Shown in pieces: positions 7,357 to 16,500 of a stretch of DNA of 38,941 bases. The translations under genes and the position numbers were made by a program. The stretch comes from Gammaproteobacteria bacterium (GTDB lineage Bacteria; Pseudomonadota; Gammaproteobacteria; Pseudomonadales; Azotimanducaceae): the NCBI GenBank assembly GCA_012269545.1, contig JAAXKB010000064.1, positions 1-38,941 of the forward strand, in the 5' to 3' direction. How positions within the stretch are numbered: the stretch's first letter is position 1; each line of letters starts with the position of its first letter. The notes under the pieces are model-generated. The model made no database searches and was not told where the DNA came from. It saw nothing but the letters and a program-made list of their open reading frames with translations.

Positions 7357-10308
7357 ATGAAACTTTCGAGACTCATCTTCTTTCTGCTCAGTGCCTTTGC
7401 GCCAGTGGTCGCGATGGCGGAGTATTGGGTATCGATCGCCAGTTTCAAAAATCGTGACGGCGCTGAAGCGGCCTTGGTGAATGCCCAAAGACAATTCGAC
7501 GAGTCGTTAAAAGTGCAGGGCGCAGGCACCGAAAAAGGCTACTTCTTTAGGATTGTTGCCGGACCGTACGCGACGCAAAGCCAAGCCGAAGACGCCCAAG
7601 ATTTGTTGGGTCTTGCAGGTCTAAATAGAGGATGGGTTTGGCAGGATCAGGGCGCCGGGGTAGCGGCCGAGGGGTCCCGGGCTTTTGACGGCCCGATCGA
7701 TTTTGAACGCCTCGAACTCGATCGTGATTGGAGAGAGGATCCCATCCTTGAGGAGGGCTTCGATTTTTCTCCAGAGGACTCGTTACTGCCTCAGAACATT
7801 GAGCCTGCCCGAGATCCTCTGCCGGAGGTCCCCGATACCGCACCAAAGGGGTACCAGTTAAACAAACTTCAAAGAGAAGCGAGAGCGCCTCCGCTGGAGC
7901 CGTTAAATTTCCTTTTTTCCCTGAGTCAGACGCGCCCTAACTTTCCTCCTTCTTCAGCCACTTCGACCGACACGAACCCAAACAGCTCAACGTCCCTGAA
8001 TGTCATTACGTTCTCTCGAGACACGCCTGTCATTCTTGCTCGCAGGGATCTAGGGCGAGATGACATTAAAGTCGATGGCCGCCTGGATGAAGCCATTTGG
8101 CGTGAGTTGGCTGGTGCCGACGGGTTTTTAGTGTCAGATCCTGAGACCTTGGCGAAGCCCGCCTACACCACGATTGTAAAAGCCTTTTATACCGACGAGG
8201 GGCTATACGTGGGTGTGGATATGGAACAACCGCGAGCCACATTGATTAGGCGTTTGTCCAGCCGAGATGGCAGGCGAGTCAATCGTGACGCGATTGGTAT
8301 TACATTGGATACATCTGGTGAGGGGCGCTACGGCTATTGGATGAATGTCGCCTTGGGTGGCAGTCAGTCCGACGGCACAGTATTGCCTGAGCGTCAATTT
8401 AGTAGTGATTGGGATGGCGCGTGGTACTCCGGTACCGCGGTTACCGAGAACGGATGGAGCGCAGAAATTTTGGTGCCATGGTCCCAAGTCGGGATGCCCC
8501 GGACTGGCAGCCTGCGCACGATCAACGTTGCGTTTTCTCGCAAGCTGGCCTCTTTGGACGAAAGCTGGGGGCTGCCTGCCTTGCCGGGCAGTCAGCCGTT
8601 GTACATGTCTGCTATGCAGCCTTGGCAGTTGGAAGGGGTTGCGCCGCAACAGCAGTGGAGTTTTTTTCCCTACGTATCTTCCGTCGTGGATTTGCTTGAA
8701 AGCCGTGCCAAGGAAAACGTTGGCGCGGACGTATTTTGGCGGCCGTCGACAAATTTTCAGGCAACGGCTGCGATACGGCCGGATTTTGGCGCGGTGGAGA
8801 GCGATGATGTGGTCGTGAACCTTGGCGCCTTTGAAAACTTTTTCCCCGAAAAACGGCTGTTTTTTCAGGAAGGCATAGAGGTCTTTACCGCGACTCCCAG
8901 AGCTGAGGGTGGAGACCCGACGACCCTGCTGAACACCCGCCGAATCGGCGGCATCGGCCGTGCGCCTGCACTGCCCGACGGTGTTGAACTGACTGACCTT
9001 CAACGCCAAAAGCCTGTTGAGTTGGTTGGTGCGCTGAAAACCGTCGGTGCAACGGGCGGATTTCGATACGGGTTACTCGGTGCTGCAGAAGACGATGCAT
9101 CATATGAGGCAGATGGTGCCCGATACACTCAATCGGGCACAGATTACGGGGTAGCTCGGGTGCTGTATGAGGGTAAGAGCAAGGCAGGGGATTATCGGGC
9201 GCTAGGCTTCTTGTCTGCTTTGACACGGCACGCCGAGCAAGACACGCAGGCTCACGGATTGGATTATCACTACCTAACGGCACAGGGCGAGTGGAAAGTT
9301 GACGGACAATTTTTGTTTTCAAGTGCGGACGAGCGCAAGGACGGTTTCGGCGGTTTCGCTGATATTCGCAGAAATTTCGGCCAAGGCCGTCGCTTGCATC
9401 TGGGTTATTCGTACTACGACGAAGAACTCGATATCAATGATTTGGGTTTTTTAAAGCGCAACGATTTGCGTGGCAGCAATGGGCGTTACGAAGTGACTCA
9501 TTCGGACTCCCCAAGGTATCGGAAGCGTTATTTATCTTACTGGTATCGATGGGAGCGAAACAGTGCGGGTGCGTATGTACGAAAAGGACTCGGTGTGGAT
9601 GCGGAAGTTGATTTGCTGAATCGTCATCAAATTCGTATTGGGGCGGCTTTTTTTCCGGGCAGGGACGAAGATCTGGACAGCCGCAATAACGGCACGTACC
9701 GCTTTGGTGATCGCAACCGATTCGATGTCCGCTATCGCACGGACCAAGCCAAGGCTCTCAGCTACGAAGTGAGGCTTCGGCACGAAACAGAAAAATTGGG
9801 GGGGGCGAATTTGTCGCCAACCCTAAGCATTAACTGGCGCCCGCGAGACAATTTGAGTTTCGCTACGACCTTGGGTTACGTGAATCGAAGAGGGTGGTTG
9901 CTGTGGCGCGATGGGATTGATTTCGCCACGTTTGAAGCTGAAGAGTGGCGCCCGGAGGTCAGATTGGAATACTTTGCGAGCGCGAAACATCAATTCAAGT
10001 TATTGGCTCAATGGGTGGGGATTCGCGCGACGCAGCTGCAAAACTACCAGTTGCAGATCGATGGTGCTGAGCTTACTCCGGTTGATGAGAGTATTGCCCG
10101 CAGCGACGACTTTGCGATTTCGAATTTGTCATTACAAGCGCGCTATCGTTGGGAGATTGCACCGCTGTCTGATTTGTTTCTGGTCTACACCCTGAACGGT
10201 AATCGAGAGGTGCCGCGCGAAGCCTTTGATGATCTGCTGTCCTCTACTTTTGACGATCCTTTGGCGGAGCTGTTTGCGGTTAAATTGCGTTATCGGTTCG
10301 GCTCATGA
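7357..10308 (+). CDS. SPOR-like / CBM9-like / DUF5916 outer-membrane beta-barrel protein
   Basis: A 983-aa exported protein. Residues 1-21 form a signal peptide (basic start, hydrophobic core, cleavage after AMA). Residues 22-95 resemble a SPOR repeat (YWVSIASFKNRDGAEAAL, then YFFRIVAGPY and a third strand), the fold that binds denuded peptidoglycan. Residues 100-220 are an acidic then Pro/Ser/Thr-rich linker. Residues about 236-400 match a CBM9-like domain (DIKVDGRLDEAIWREL, the TDEGLYVGVDM strand, SAEILVPWSQ). The remainder resembles the DUF5916 barrel: RPDFGAVESD, then NFFPEKRLFFQEG, then many alternating aromatic strands to the end YRFGS. Family members are outer-membrane proteins of unknown transport or binding role, often in polymer-degrading marine bacteria. 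The SPOR-like head is an unusual addition. It overlaps the next gene by 4 bp. Confidence 0.82.
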   Translation: MKLSRLIFFLLSAFAPVVAMAEYWVSIASFKNRDGAEAALVNAQRQFDESLKVQGAGTEKGYFFRIVAGPYATQSQAEDAQDLLGLAGLNRGWVWQDQGAGVAAEGSRAFDGPIDFERLELDRDWREDPILEEGFDFSPEDSLLPQNIEPARDPLPEVPDTAPKGYQLNKLQREARAPPLEPLNFLFSLSQTRPNFPPSSATSTDTNPNSSTSLNVITFSRDTPVILARRDLGRDDIKVDGRLDEAIWRELAGADGFLVSDPETLAKPAYTTIVKAFYTDEGLYVGVDMEQPRATLIRRLSSRDGRRVNRDAIGITLDTSGEGRYGYWMNVALGGSQSDGTVLPERQFSSDWDGAWYSGTAVTENGWSAEILVPWSQVGMPRTGSLRTINVAFSRKLASLDESWGLPALPGSQPLYMSAMQPWQLEGVAPQQQWSFFPYVSSVVDLLESRAKENVGADVFWRPSTNFQATAAIRPDFGAVESDDVVVNLGAFENFFPEKRLFFQEGIEVFTATPRAEGGDPTTLLNTRRIGGIGRAPALPDGVELTDLQRQKPVELVGALKTVGATGGFRYGLLGAAEDDASYEADGARYTQSGTDYGVARVLYEGKSKAGDYRALGFLSALTRHAEQDTQAHGLDYHYLTAQGEWKVDGQFLFSSADERKDGFGGFADIRRNFGQGRRLHLGYSYYDEELDINDLGFLKRNDLRGSNGRYEVTHSDSPRYRKRYLSYWYRWERNSAGAYVRKGLGVDAEVDLLNRHQIRIGAAFFPGRDEDLDSRNNGTYRFGDRNRFDVRYRTDQAKALSYEVRLRHETEKLGGANLSPTLSINWRPRDNLSFATTLGYVNRRGWLLWRDGIDFATFEAEEWRPEVRLEYFASAKHQFKLLAQWVGIRATQLQNYQLQIDGAELTPVDESIARSDDFAISNLSLQARYRWEIAPLSDLFLVYTLNGNREVPREAFDDLLSSTFDDPLAELFAVKLRYRFGS

Positions 10309-12545
10309 AGCGTTTTAGAAATGCGACCCAGTGGGGGATTTATGACATCGCGGTAGAAAGTGGCCGCATTGTCGACGTGAAAGGTATCGACGAGGATCCA
10401 GAAGCATCCGCTATCGGGCAGGTTTTACTTGATGGCGTGCAGCACGATTCACGCATACAGCGCCCGGCCATTCGTAAAGGCTGGCTTGAGAATCCTGATC
10501 GCCGACGTGATCGTCGCGGCGCAGATGAGTTCCACGATGTGCCATGGGACGAGGCGCTGGAAATAGCTGCAAACGAGCTAACGCGGGTTGTGGCCGAACA
10601 CGGCAATAAAGCAATTTTTGGCGGGTCCTACGGATGGGCCAGTGCTGGTCGTTTCCATCACGCTCAATCTCAGCTGCATCGTTTTATCAATTTGTTAGGT
10701 GGCTGCACCCGAGCCATGAATTCTTACAGCACGGCTGCTGCACAGGTCATCCTGCCTCACATCATCGCCCCCTGGCCTCAGATGGAGCTGCAGCAAACGA
10801 CCCTCGAAAGTGTGGTTGGGCATACCGAACTGTTTGTAGCCTTTGGCGGCCTTCCTTCAAGAAACGCCCAAGTGGCCTATGGCGGTGTGACTGAGCATCG
10901 CACCGCGAAGGATTTGCTTCGCGCGCGCCTGGCCGGTACAGAATTCGTCAATGTTTCGCCAGTCGCTGGGGACATAGATGCGCACTTGCAGCCAACTTGG
11001 TTGGCACCCATACCGGGTACTGATGTGGCTCTTATGCTGGGTATCGCCTACGTATTGGAAACTGAGGGGCTGGCTGCTAGAGATTTTCTGCACAGTCACT
11101 GCGTCGGTTATACAAAGGTAAAAGACTATTTATTGGGAACGAACGACGGAATGGCCAAATCCCCTGATTGGGCATCTTCAATATGCGGCGTAGAGGCGAA
11201 GACTATTGAAACGTTAGCGAGGAAAATGGCGCAGAAGCGCACTTTTTTAGCGGCCGCGTGGTCGTTGCAGCGGGGGGATCATGGCGAACAACCCTACTGG
11301 ATGTTGTGTACGCTGGCGGCCATGCTCGGGCAGATCGGACTGCCGGGAGGCGGATTTGGATTCGGCTACAGTGCAGAGGCTTTTGTTGGTACCAATTACA
11401 GGCGATTCAATTGGGCGACTTTGCCGAAAGGGAGAAATCCAACAGGGTTTGCCATTCCCGTAGCGCGAATTGCAGATATGTTGCTCAATCCCGGGGCCAC
11501 AGTGGACTACAACGGTGATGAAATCGTTTACCCGGACACCAAACTGATTTACTGGGCTGGGGGCAATCCATTTCATCACCATCAAGATTTAAACCGACTG
11601 GTAAAAGCGTGGCGCAAGCCAGATACGGTTATCGTCAATGAGCCTTGGTGGACTCCGGTAGCGCAATGGGCGGACATCGTTTTTCCGGCGACGACGTCGC
11701 TAGAGCGCACGGATATTTGCGCCTCCAGTCACGATGCCTATGCACACTACATGCAGCAAGCCTTACCGCCTCAACACGATGCGCGCTCAGATCACGAGAT
11801 CTTTACCGGGTTGGCCCGCGTGTTGGGTTTTGCTGAGGCATTCACGGAAAACAAAAGTGAACGCGATTGGCTCAGAGATATGTGGGAGCGTTCGCAAAGC
11901 TCGGCAAAGCAGCAAGGCTTTCAGCTGCCAACATTCGAGGAATTTGAAGCAAAGGGCATATACCGCCTGCCAGAAGAGCATCGCGTCAGGGACTGGATGG
12001 CAGACTTTCGTGAGAGCCCGGAGCTTTCGCCGCTCCAGACACCGTCCGGTAAGCTGGAGCTGTATTCTGCGACGATAGCTGACTTTGGCTACGACGATTG
12101 TCCCGGACAAGCGACTTGGCTTGAGCCTTTAGAATGGCAAGAGACAGATCGCCAGCGTTACCCGCTGCATCTGCTGTCCCCACAACCAAAACGGCGATTG
12201 CACAGCCAGTACGATCAAAGCAAATTCAGTCAGGATGGAAAAATCGACGGTAGGGAAGTGTTGACGATGCATCCTGAGGCTGCAGCAGAGCGCCAATTGA
12301 AAGCGGGTGCGCTGGTACGAGTTTTTAATGAACGCGGTGCTTGCTTAGCCGGGCTATCCCTCGATATCAACCAACGTAAAGATACGGTGACGCTGCCCAC
12401 TGGGGCATGGTTTAAGCCTTCCACGGGATACGGCGCGGAACAAAATGGTAACCCCAACGTGTTGACGCGGGATAAGGGCACATCCCGACTGGCTCAAGGA
12501 CCCAGTGCCCATACCTGCTTGGTACAGGTCGAAGCTGTTAATTAG
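10305..12545 (+). CDS. Molybdopterin-dependent oxidoreductase, BisC/TorA/DMSO-reductase type
   Basis: A 746-aa single-subunit molybdoenzyme of the bis-MGD S/N-oxide reductase group (biotin sulfoxide, TMAO or DMSO reductase). The SYGW motif gives Tyr109 and Trp111, equivalent to Tyr114/Trp116 of Rhodobacter DMSO reductase. Ser142 in the NSYSTAAAQ segment is exactly 33 residues after that Tyr, as is the Mo-ligand Ser147 of the Rhodobacter enzyme. Later segments also fit: GGSYGWASAGRFHHAQ, GQIGLPGGGFGFGY, WAGGNPFHHHQDLNRL, and a C-terminal MGD-binding region. No twin-arginine signal and no N-terminal 4Fe-4S cysteine motif are present, so a cytoplasmic BisC-like enzyme is likelier than periplasmic TorA. 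Its start (ATGA) overlaps the stop of the barrel gene, which implies translational coupling. Substrate uncertain. Confidence 0.88.
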   Translation: MKRFRNATQWGIYDIAVESGRIVDVKGIDEDPEASAIGQVLLDGVQHDSRIQRPAIRKGWLENPDRRRDRRGADEFHDVPWDEALEIAANELTRVVAEHGNKAIFGGSYGWASAGRFHHAQSQLHRFINLLGGCTRAMNSYSTAAAQVILPHIIAPWPQMELQQTTLESVVGHTELFVAFGGLPSRNAQVAYGGVTEHRTAKDLLRARLAGTEFVNVSPVAGDIDAHLQPTWLAPIPGTDVALMLGIAYVLETEGLAARDFLHSHCVGYTKVKDYLLGTNDGMAKSPDWASSICGVEAKTIETLARKMAQKRTFLAAAWSLQRGDHGEQPYWMLCTLAAMLGQIGLPGGGFGFGYSAEAFVGTNYRRFNWATLPKGRNPTGFAIPVARIADMLLNPGATVDYNGDEIVYPDTKLIYWAGGNPFHHHQDLNRLVKAWRKPDTVIVNEPWWTPVAQWADIVFPATTSLERTDICASSHDAYAHYMQQALPPQHDARSDHEIFTGLARVLGFAEAFTENKSERDWLRDMWERSQSSAKQQGFQLPTFEEFEAKGIYRLPEEHRVRDWMADFRESPELSPLQTPSGKLELYSATIADFGYDDCPGQATWLEPLEWQETDRQRYPLHLLSPQPKRRLHSQYDQSKFSQDGKIDGREVLTMHPEAAAERQLKAGALVRVFNERGACLAGLSLDINQRKDTVTLPTGAWFKPSTGYGAEQNGNPNVLTRDKGTSRLAQGPSAHTCLVQVEAVN

Positions 12546-12572
12546 GTTAGGCAGCTCTGTGGCGTAAATTTG

Positions 12573-12761
12573 CTAATCGGGCGGCTCAACTTGTTTGATC
12601 TGGAAACCGTCGAGCACGTCGACCTCGAATGCCTCGATAAACGCGTCAAGCATCACTCGGGCTGCGGCTTCAGAACCGTGACGGCCGAAGCGCTCGACAA
12701 CTTTTCCCGTCTCACGGTTAACGACAACCCATAGAGCGGCTCGCGAGGGAGGCTTTTTCAT
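12573..12761 (-). CDS. Hypothetical 62-aa protein
   Basis: I do not recognise this. It begins with a basic MKKPPSRAALW, has a beta-like segment (WVVVNRETGKVVERFGRHG), a helical middle rich in Ala and acidic residues, and ends with FQIKQVEPPD. There are no cysteines or membrane segments. Its ATG at 12761 lies 6 bp past the stop of the split XRE regulator on the same strand, so the two were probably cotranscribed. The Shine-Dalgarno is weak (AGG at about -13). It looks like a small cytosolic accessory protein from a phage-like or mobile patch. It could still be a chance frame. Confidence 0.45.
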   Translation of the reverse strand: MKKPPSRAALWVVVNRETGKVVERFGRHGSEAAARVMLDAFIEAFEVDVLDGFQIKQVEPPD

Positions 12762-12767
12762 GCGGGG

Positions 12768-13099
12768 TTATGCCTGATCTAGCTGAGCTAACGAAGTGGC
12801 GAGCCTTTGAATGAGACGGATCTTAGCGTCCGATGGAAGCTGCAGCGACTGAAGCATCAGTTCGTGTTCACTTAAAGTTGTTGTCGTATTCCCTGAGTGG
12901 TCAAGATCTAACCAACCGGATTGAAGTCCCATACCTTGCTCGATCCGCCGAGCCATAACATGGCCGATTCTTTTTCCCCTTTCAGCTGCGACAGGTAGTT
13001 AGCGGAAATCCCTGTGGCTGAGGACGCCTCTACCAAAGATGAGTAACATCTCAGTGCTTGAATAAAGTTTTGATGTCTATTGTCAAACGCTCCGACCAT
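12768..13099 (-). pseudogene. Cro/CI-like XRE regulator split by a single-base frameshift
   Basis: Two adjacent frames together make one recognisable small repressor of about 110 aa. The upstream frame (from ATG 13099) gives NFIQALRCYSSLVEASSATG then ISANYLSQLKGEK, a helix-turn-helix of the 'YLSQLxxG' class. The next part continues in another frame as RIGHVMARRIEQGMGL then QSGWLDLDHSG, the usual continuation (ARRIEQ...GWLD) of such proteins, ending at TAG near 12768. One extra A in the A5 run (T5 at 12971-12975 on the plus strand, next to C4) would rejoin them as ...KGEK-RIGHV... . So it is either a disabled gene, a sequencing/assembly indel at a homopolymer, or, less likely, a -1 frameshift product. 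The tail (LSEHELMLQSLQLP...) is helical. No strong Shine-Dalgarno is seen. Confidence 0.7.
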
Positions 13100-13524
13100 T
13101 TCGAGAAGTTAACAAAGCCAGACTGTTTTGACGCTTACCTATCGACAAACAGTAATAATTATCCGATAGATAACATTTGTTTTATGCTGTGGATTACCGA
13201 AGGCTGTAAGTTGTACGCGCACCGGTAGGGAATGCCTTTCATGCGTGACGGTAAGCTGCAAACGAAGCCTGCGGGCAGGATACTAAAAGTTTACATTATC
13301 ATCGGTCAGAAGGTGATGACTCAGGAGCCTTACTCAATTAGGTAATTTTGCCAGCCCGAAGGATTGATAGCCCAGAGAGGAATCGAAACTGCTTTTTGGC
13401 CGATCTGAGCCGCGTAAGTTATTGATTTTTTTGTCCCGCTGGCTGGCTTTGACTGAGACAGGCCCTTCTTGGCTGACAACATCGGTCGTAACGTCCTTGC
13501 ACCCCAACTGGATGAGCATGGCGT
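13100..13524. other. 425-bp intergenic gap, AT-rich at its left end
   Basis: No convincing gene lies here. The left part (13140-13185) is clearly AT-richer than the flanks and holds dyad symmetry listed separately, as expected of the upstream control region of the split regulator. A plus-strand frame of 37 codons (13232-13345) exists but has no proper ribosome site and no recognised similarity. The right part runs up to the end of the RND permease gene with no obvious terminator hairpin. Confidence 0.5.
13159..13173. promoter_or_regulatory. Candidate operator: TTATC-N5-GATAA dyad
   Basis: A perfect 5-bp inverted repeat (TTATC 13159-13163, GATAA 13169-13173) lies in an AT-rich stretch about 60 bp upstream of the split XRE regulator. 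A second, overlapping dyad CTATCG (13139-13144) / CGATAG (13164-13169) shares its right arm. This geometry suits an autoregulatory Cro/CI operator. No binding evidence can be given from sequence alone. Confidence 0.35.
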
Positions 13525-16500
13525 TCAAGCTGCAGCGGCTGCTGGTGTTAGAGCCTTTTTGCGGGCCTTCTTGCGCTGTATCGCCGCGTAGCTGGCCGGA
13601 ATCAGATACAGTGCGATTACGGCGGAGCCCGCCACACCGCCAGCAATGGCGGTTGCCAACGGGGGCCAAAACTTCCCACCGTTAACGATTAGCGGCACGA
13701 AGCCGCCAATAGTGGTGAGCGTCGTGGAAACAATGTGTCGGGATGCGTCCATAACCACGCTGACCACGGCCTCAGTGTCGCCCTCATTAGTGGCGGCGCT
13801 AGCCTTCAGGGCCGACAGCACGATGATTGCACCGTTAATGGCCAGCCCCATCATGCCCAAGGCGCCAATCAAGGCCATGTAGCCAAAAGGGTAGTCGAAA
13901 ATTCTTAGGCCCAGCAGTGCAAGACCGAAACTCAGTATGGCGACAGTGCCTATTAATCCTGCTTGGCGGAACGAATTCAGCGACAAAATCACCACCGCGG
14001 TCATGGCCAGAGCAAAGAAAATAAAAACAGACACGATGTTACCCATGGATTCGGCACTTTCTTCCGCCACGCCACCAATGCTCAGACGATAACCTGGCGG
14101 CGGCTGATAGCCTGTGTCCTCAAGTACCTTACGAATGTCCCTCATGACCGTGTCTGGCAGAGTGAAGGGCTGTAAAAACGCCTGCACCGTGCTAAGGCGC
14201 TCGCCTTGGCGTCGATCAATAGCCGAGGCCGTTGGCTGGAGCCGCCACTCGCCAAGCTCTTGAAGGGGTACACCATTACGATTGTTCGCCAGCAATGGCA
14301 GTGTCGTCAGGTCTGCAATGTCGTCGCGGAAACGGTCTGCTAGCTGCACTCGAACCGGAATTTGCCTATTGCCCTCTAACACCATGCCTGCGGTTTGACC
14401 GCTGAGCAGGGCGTTAATGCTCATGGCCAGTTCGCCGGTGCTGATACCGCTGGCAGCGGCGGCGTTTTCTCGCGGCGAAAAGGCGAGCTTGGGCTCCGCT
14501 GTAGACAGTGTGGCTCGAACAAAGGTCACCTTCGGCACCCCGGCGATTAGTGCTCGCAGAGTCTGGGCTTCTTTACGAAGCACTTGTAAATCCGGGCCAA
14601 TGATTCGGAGCTCGATGGGTGCGTCTGTTGGCGGGCCCTGTTCAAAGGGTATGGCCAGAACCTCAGCCTCTGGCAGCGCGTTAGATAAATCGTCCTGCAG
14701 GGTTTTCAGTACCGACTCGGTCTCTGCTGCTGATCGGGTATTGACCCAGCCTGAGGCAAAACTCGGCACTCGCTCGTTTAGAGAAACCACGTTGTAGTAC
14801 ACCCTTGGCGCACCCTCGCCAATGGTCCAATGGGTATTCGTTATCTTGGGGTAGCTGCGCAGAACCTCGTTCGCGCGAAACACACTGTCCCGCGTTTCCC
14901 AAATCGAGGCCTGACCAGGTAGTGCAATTTGAATTTGGAACTGATTTCGGTCTACCGCAGGAAAAAACTGGTTGGTCAGCGTGGGTGAGAGACTAAACCC
15001 AATCAGCGGCAACACGAGAGCGGCGGCTATACCAATGAACGGACGGCTAATGGCTATTGTTAAAGTGCGCCGATATATTGCGCTCAAACTTGGGTTTGAG
15101 AATCCCTGCTGCCACCAGCGTCCCGTGCTGCGAGAGGGCCAGCGTTCTTCCAGATAACCGGCAAAGGCGGGCACGACAGTCATGGCCAGAAAGAAGGAGC
15201 TGGCGACCGACAGGGCAACCGTCACACCAAGAGTGCCGGTGAAGTCGCCAACACCGCCGGGCGCTAGAGCGATGGGCATAAAGGCAAATACCGTGGTTGC
15301 TGTGGATGCCCCCAGTGGTATCCAGAGGTGATGTACAGATTGATTAATGGCGTCAGCGATAGCCGCCCCGGACTTTCGCTTAAGTTTATAGTCTTCCACC
15401 ACGACGATAGCGTTATCAATCAGCAAACCTAACGAAATGATCAGGCCGGTGACAGACATCTGGTGCAGAGGAATGTCCAAATACATCATGCCGATAAGCA
15501 CCATGGCCGCGGACAGTGGCAGGGCTAGACCAACGGTGACGGCGGAACGCAGCCCCATCATCCAGATTAGCACCAGCAGCACTAAAATCAGCGCAAAGAT
15601 CAGGTTGGTGGCCAAGGACACCATGCGATCGCCGGTATAGGTGTTCTGCTGGTAGACGATATCAAGGGCGATGCCGTCAGGCAGTTCAGCCTGAAGTTTG
15701 GCCACCGCGGCTTCGGCGTTTCGAGTCCAAGGCTCAATTTGCAGCCCCGGCTGCATCTTGGCGTTGACAAAAATCGTACGCCGGTCGCCCTGGTATGCCA
15801 AGCTGCGCGGCGGGTCCAAGGCTGTTTTGCTCACGGTTGCAATGTCTGAAACGCGCAGGGCTTGGCTTTCGGTGCCAATAGAAAGTGGGACCCGGCCTAT
15901 GCGCTCGGCAGATTGCAGGTCGGCCTGAACCTCCACCAGCATATCGCTGGCGCCGGAGCGAAGTCGTCCAGCAGGCACCTTGGTGTCAGCCCCGGCAATG
16001 GCGCTAGCAACCCGTTCCGCGCTCATGCCGCTGGCCACCATTTTGTAGGGATCAATGGCGACCCGAATCTCTTCTTCAACTTCCCCCCAAGTCTCCGCAA
16101 CTTCAGTCCCGGGCGTGTTGGCTAAACTGATGCGCAGGGTTTCTGCAATGCGAGACATAATGCCCAGCTGCTGAGGCGAGTCGTGCAGCCAGTTAATGGC
16201 GACAATCAGGGTGGAGGCAATGGGCTGACGGATTTGGAGCTCTGGCTCAACTGCGCCAGCTGGGAGCGCGGGTACTGTGTCGCTCAAAACGTCGCGGACC
16301 TCGGACCAAACGTTGTCGGTCTCAGAGTCGGCCACAGAGTCGTACAGCTCAATGTCGACAACAGACTGACCAGCCTTGGAGCTGGACGTTAATTCCTTGA
16401 TCTCTGGAATTTCTCGCAGTGCGGTCTCTATGGGCTCGCTGATGAGTGTCTCCATACGCAGCGCCGTGGCGCCGGGCAAAAAGGTGATTACCCCGGCATA

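Noticed and set aside
8203-9009. 268-aa frame antisense to the barrel gene
   Set aside because: It lies wholly within the DUF5916 gene and its composition (Arg/Gln/His-rich, no motif) is that of a shadow frame.
13232-13345. 37-aa plus-strand frame divergent from the split repressor, as a cro-like partner
   Set aside because: No usable ribosome site and no recognised motif; a stop separates it from an upstream start in the same frame.
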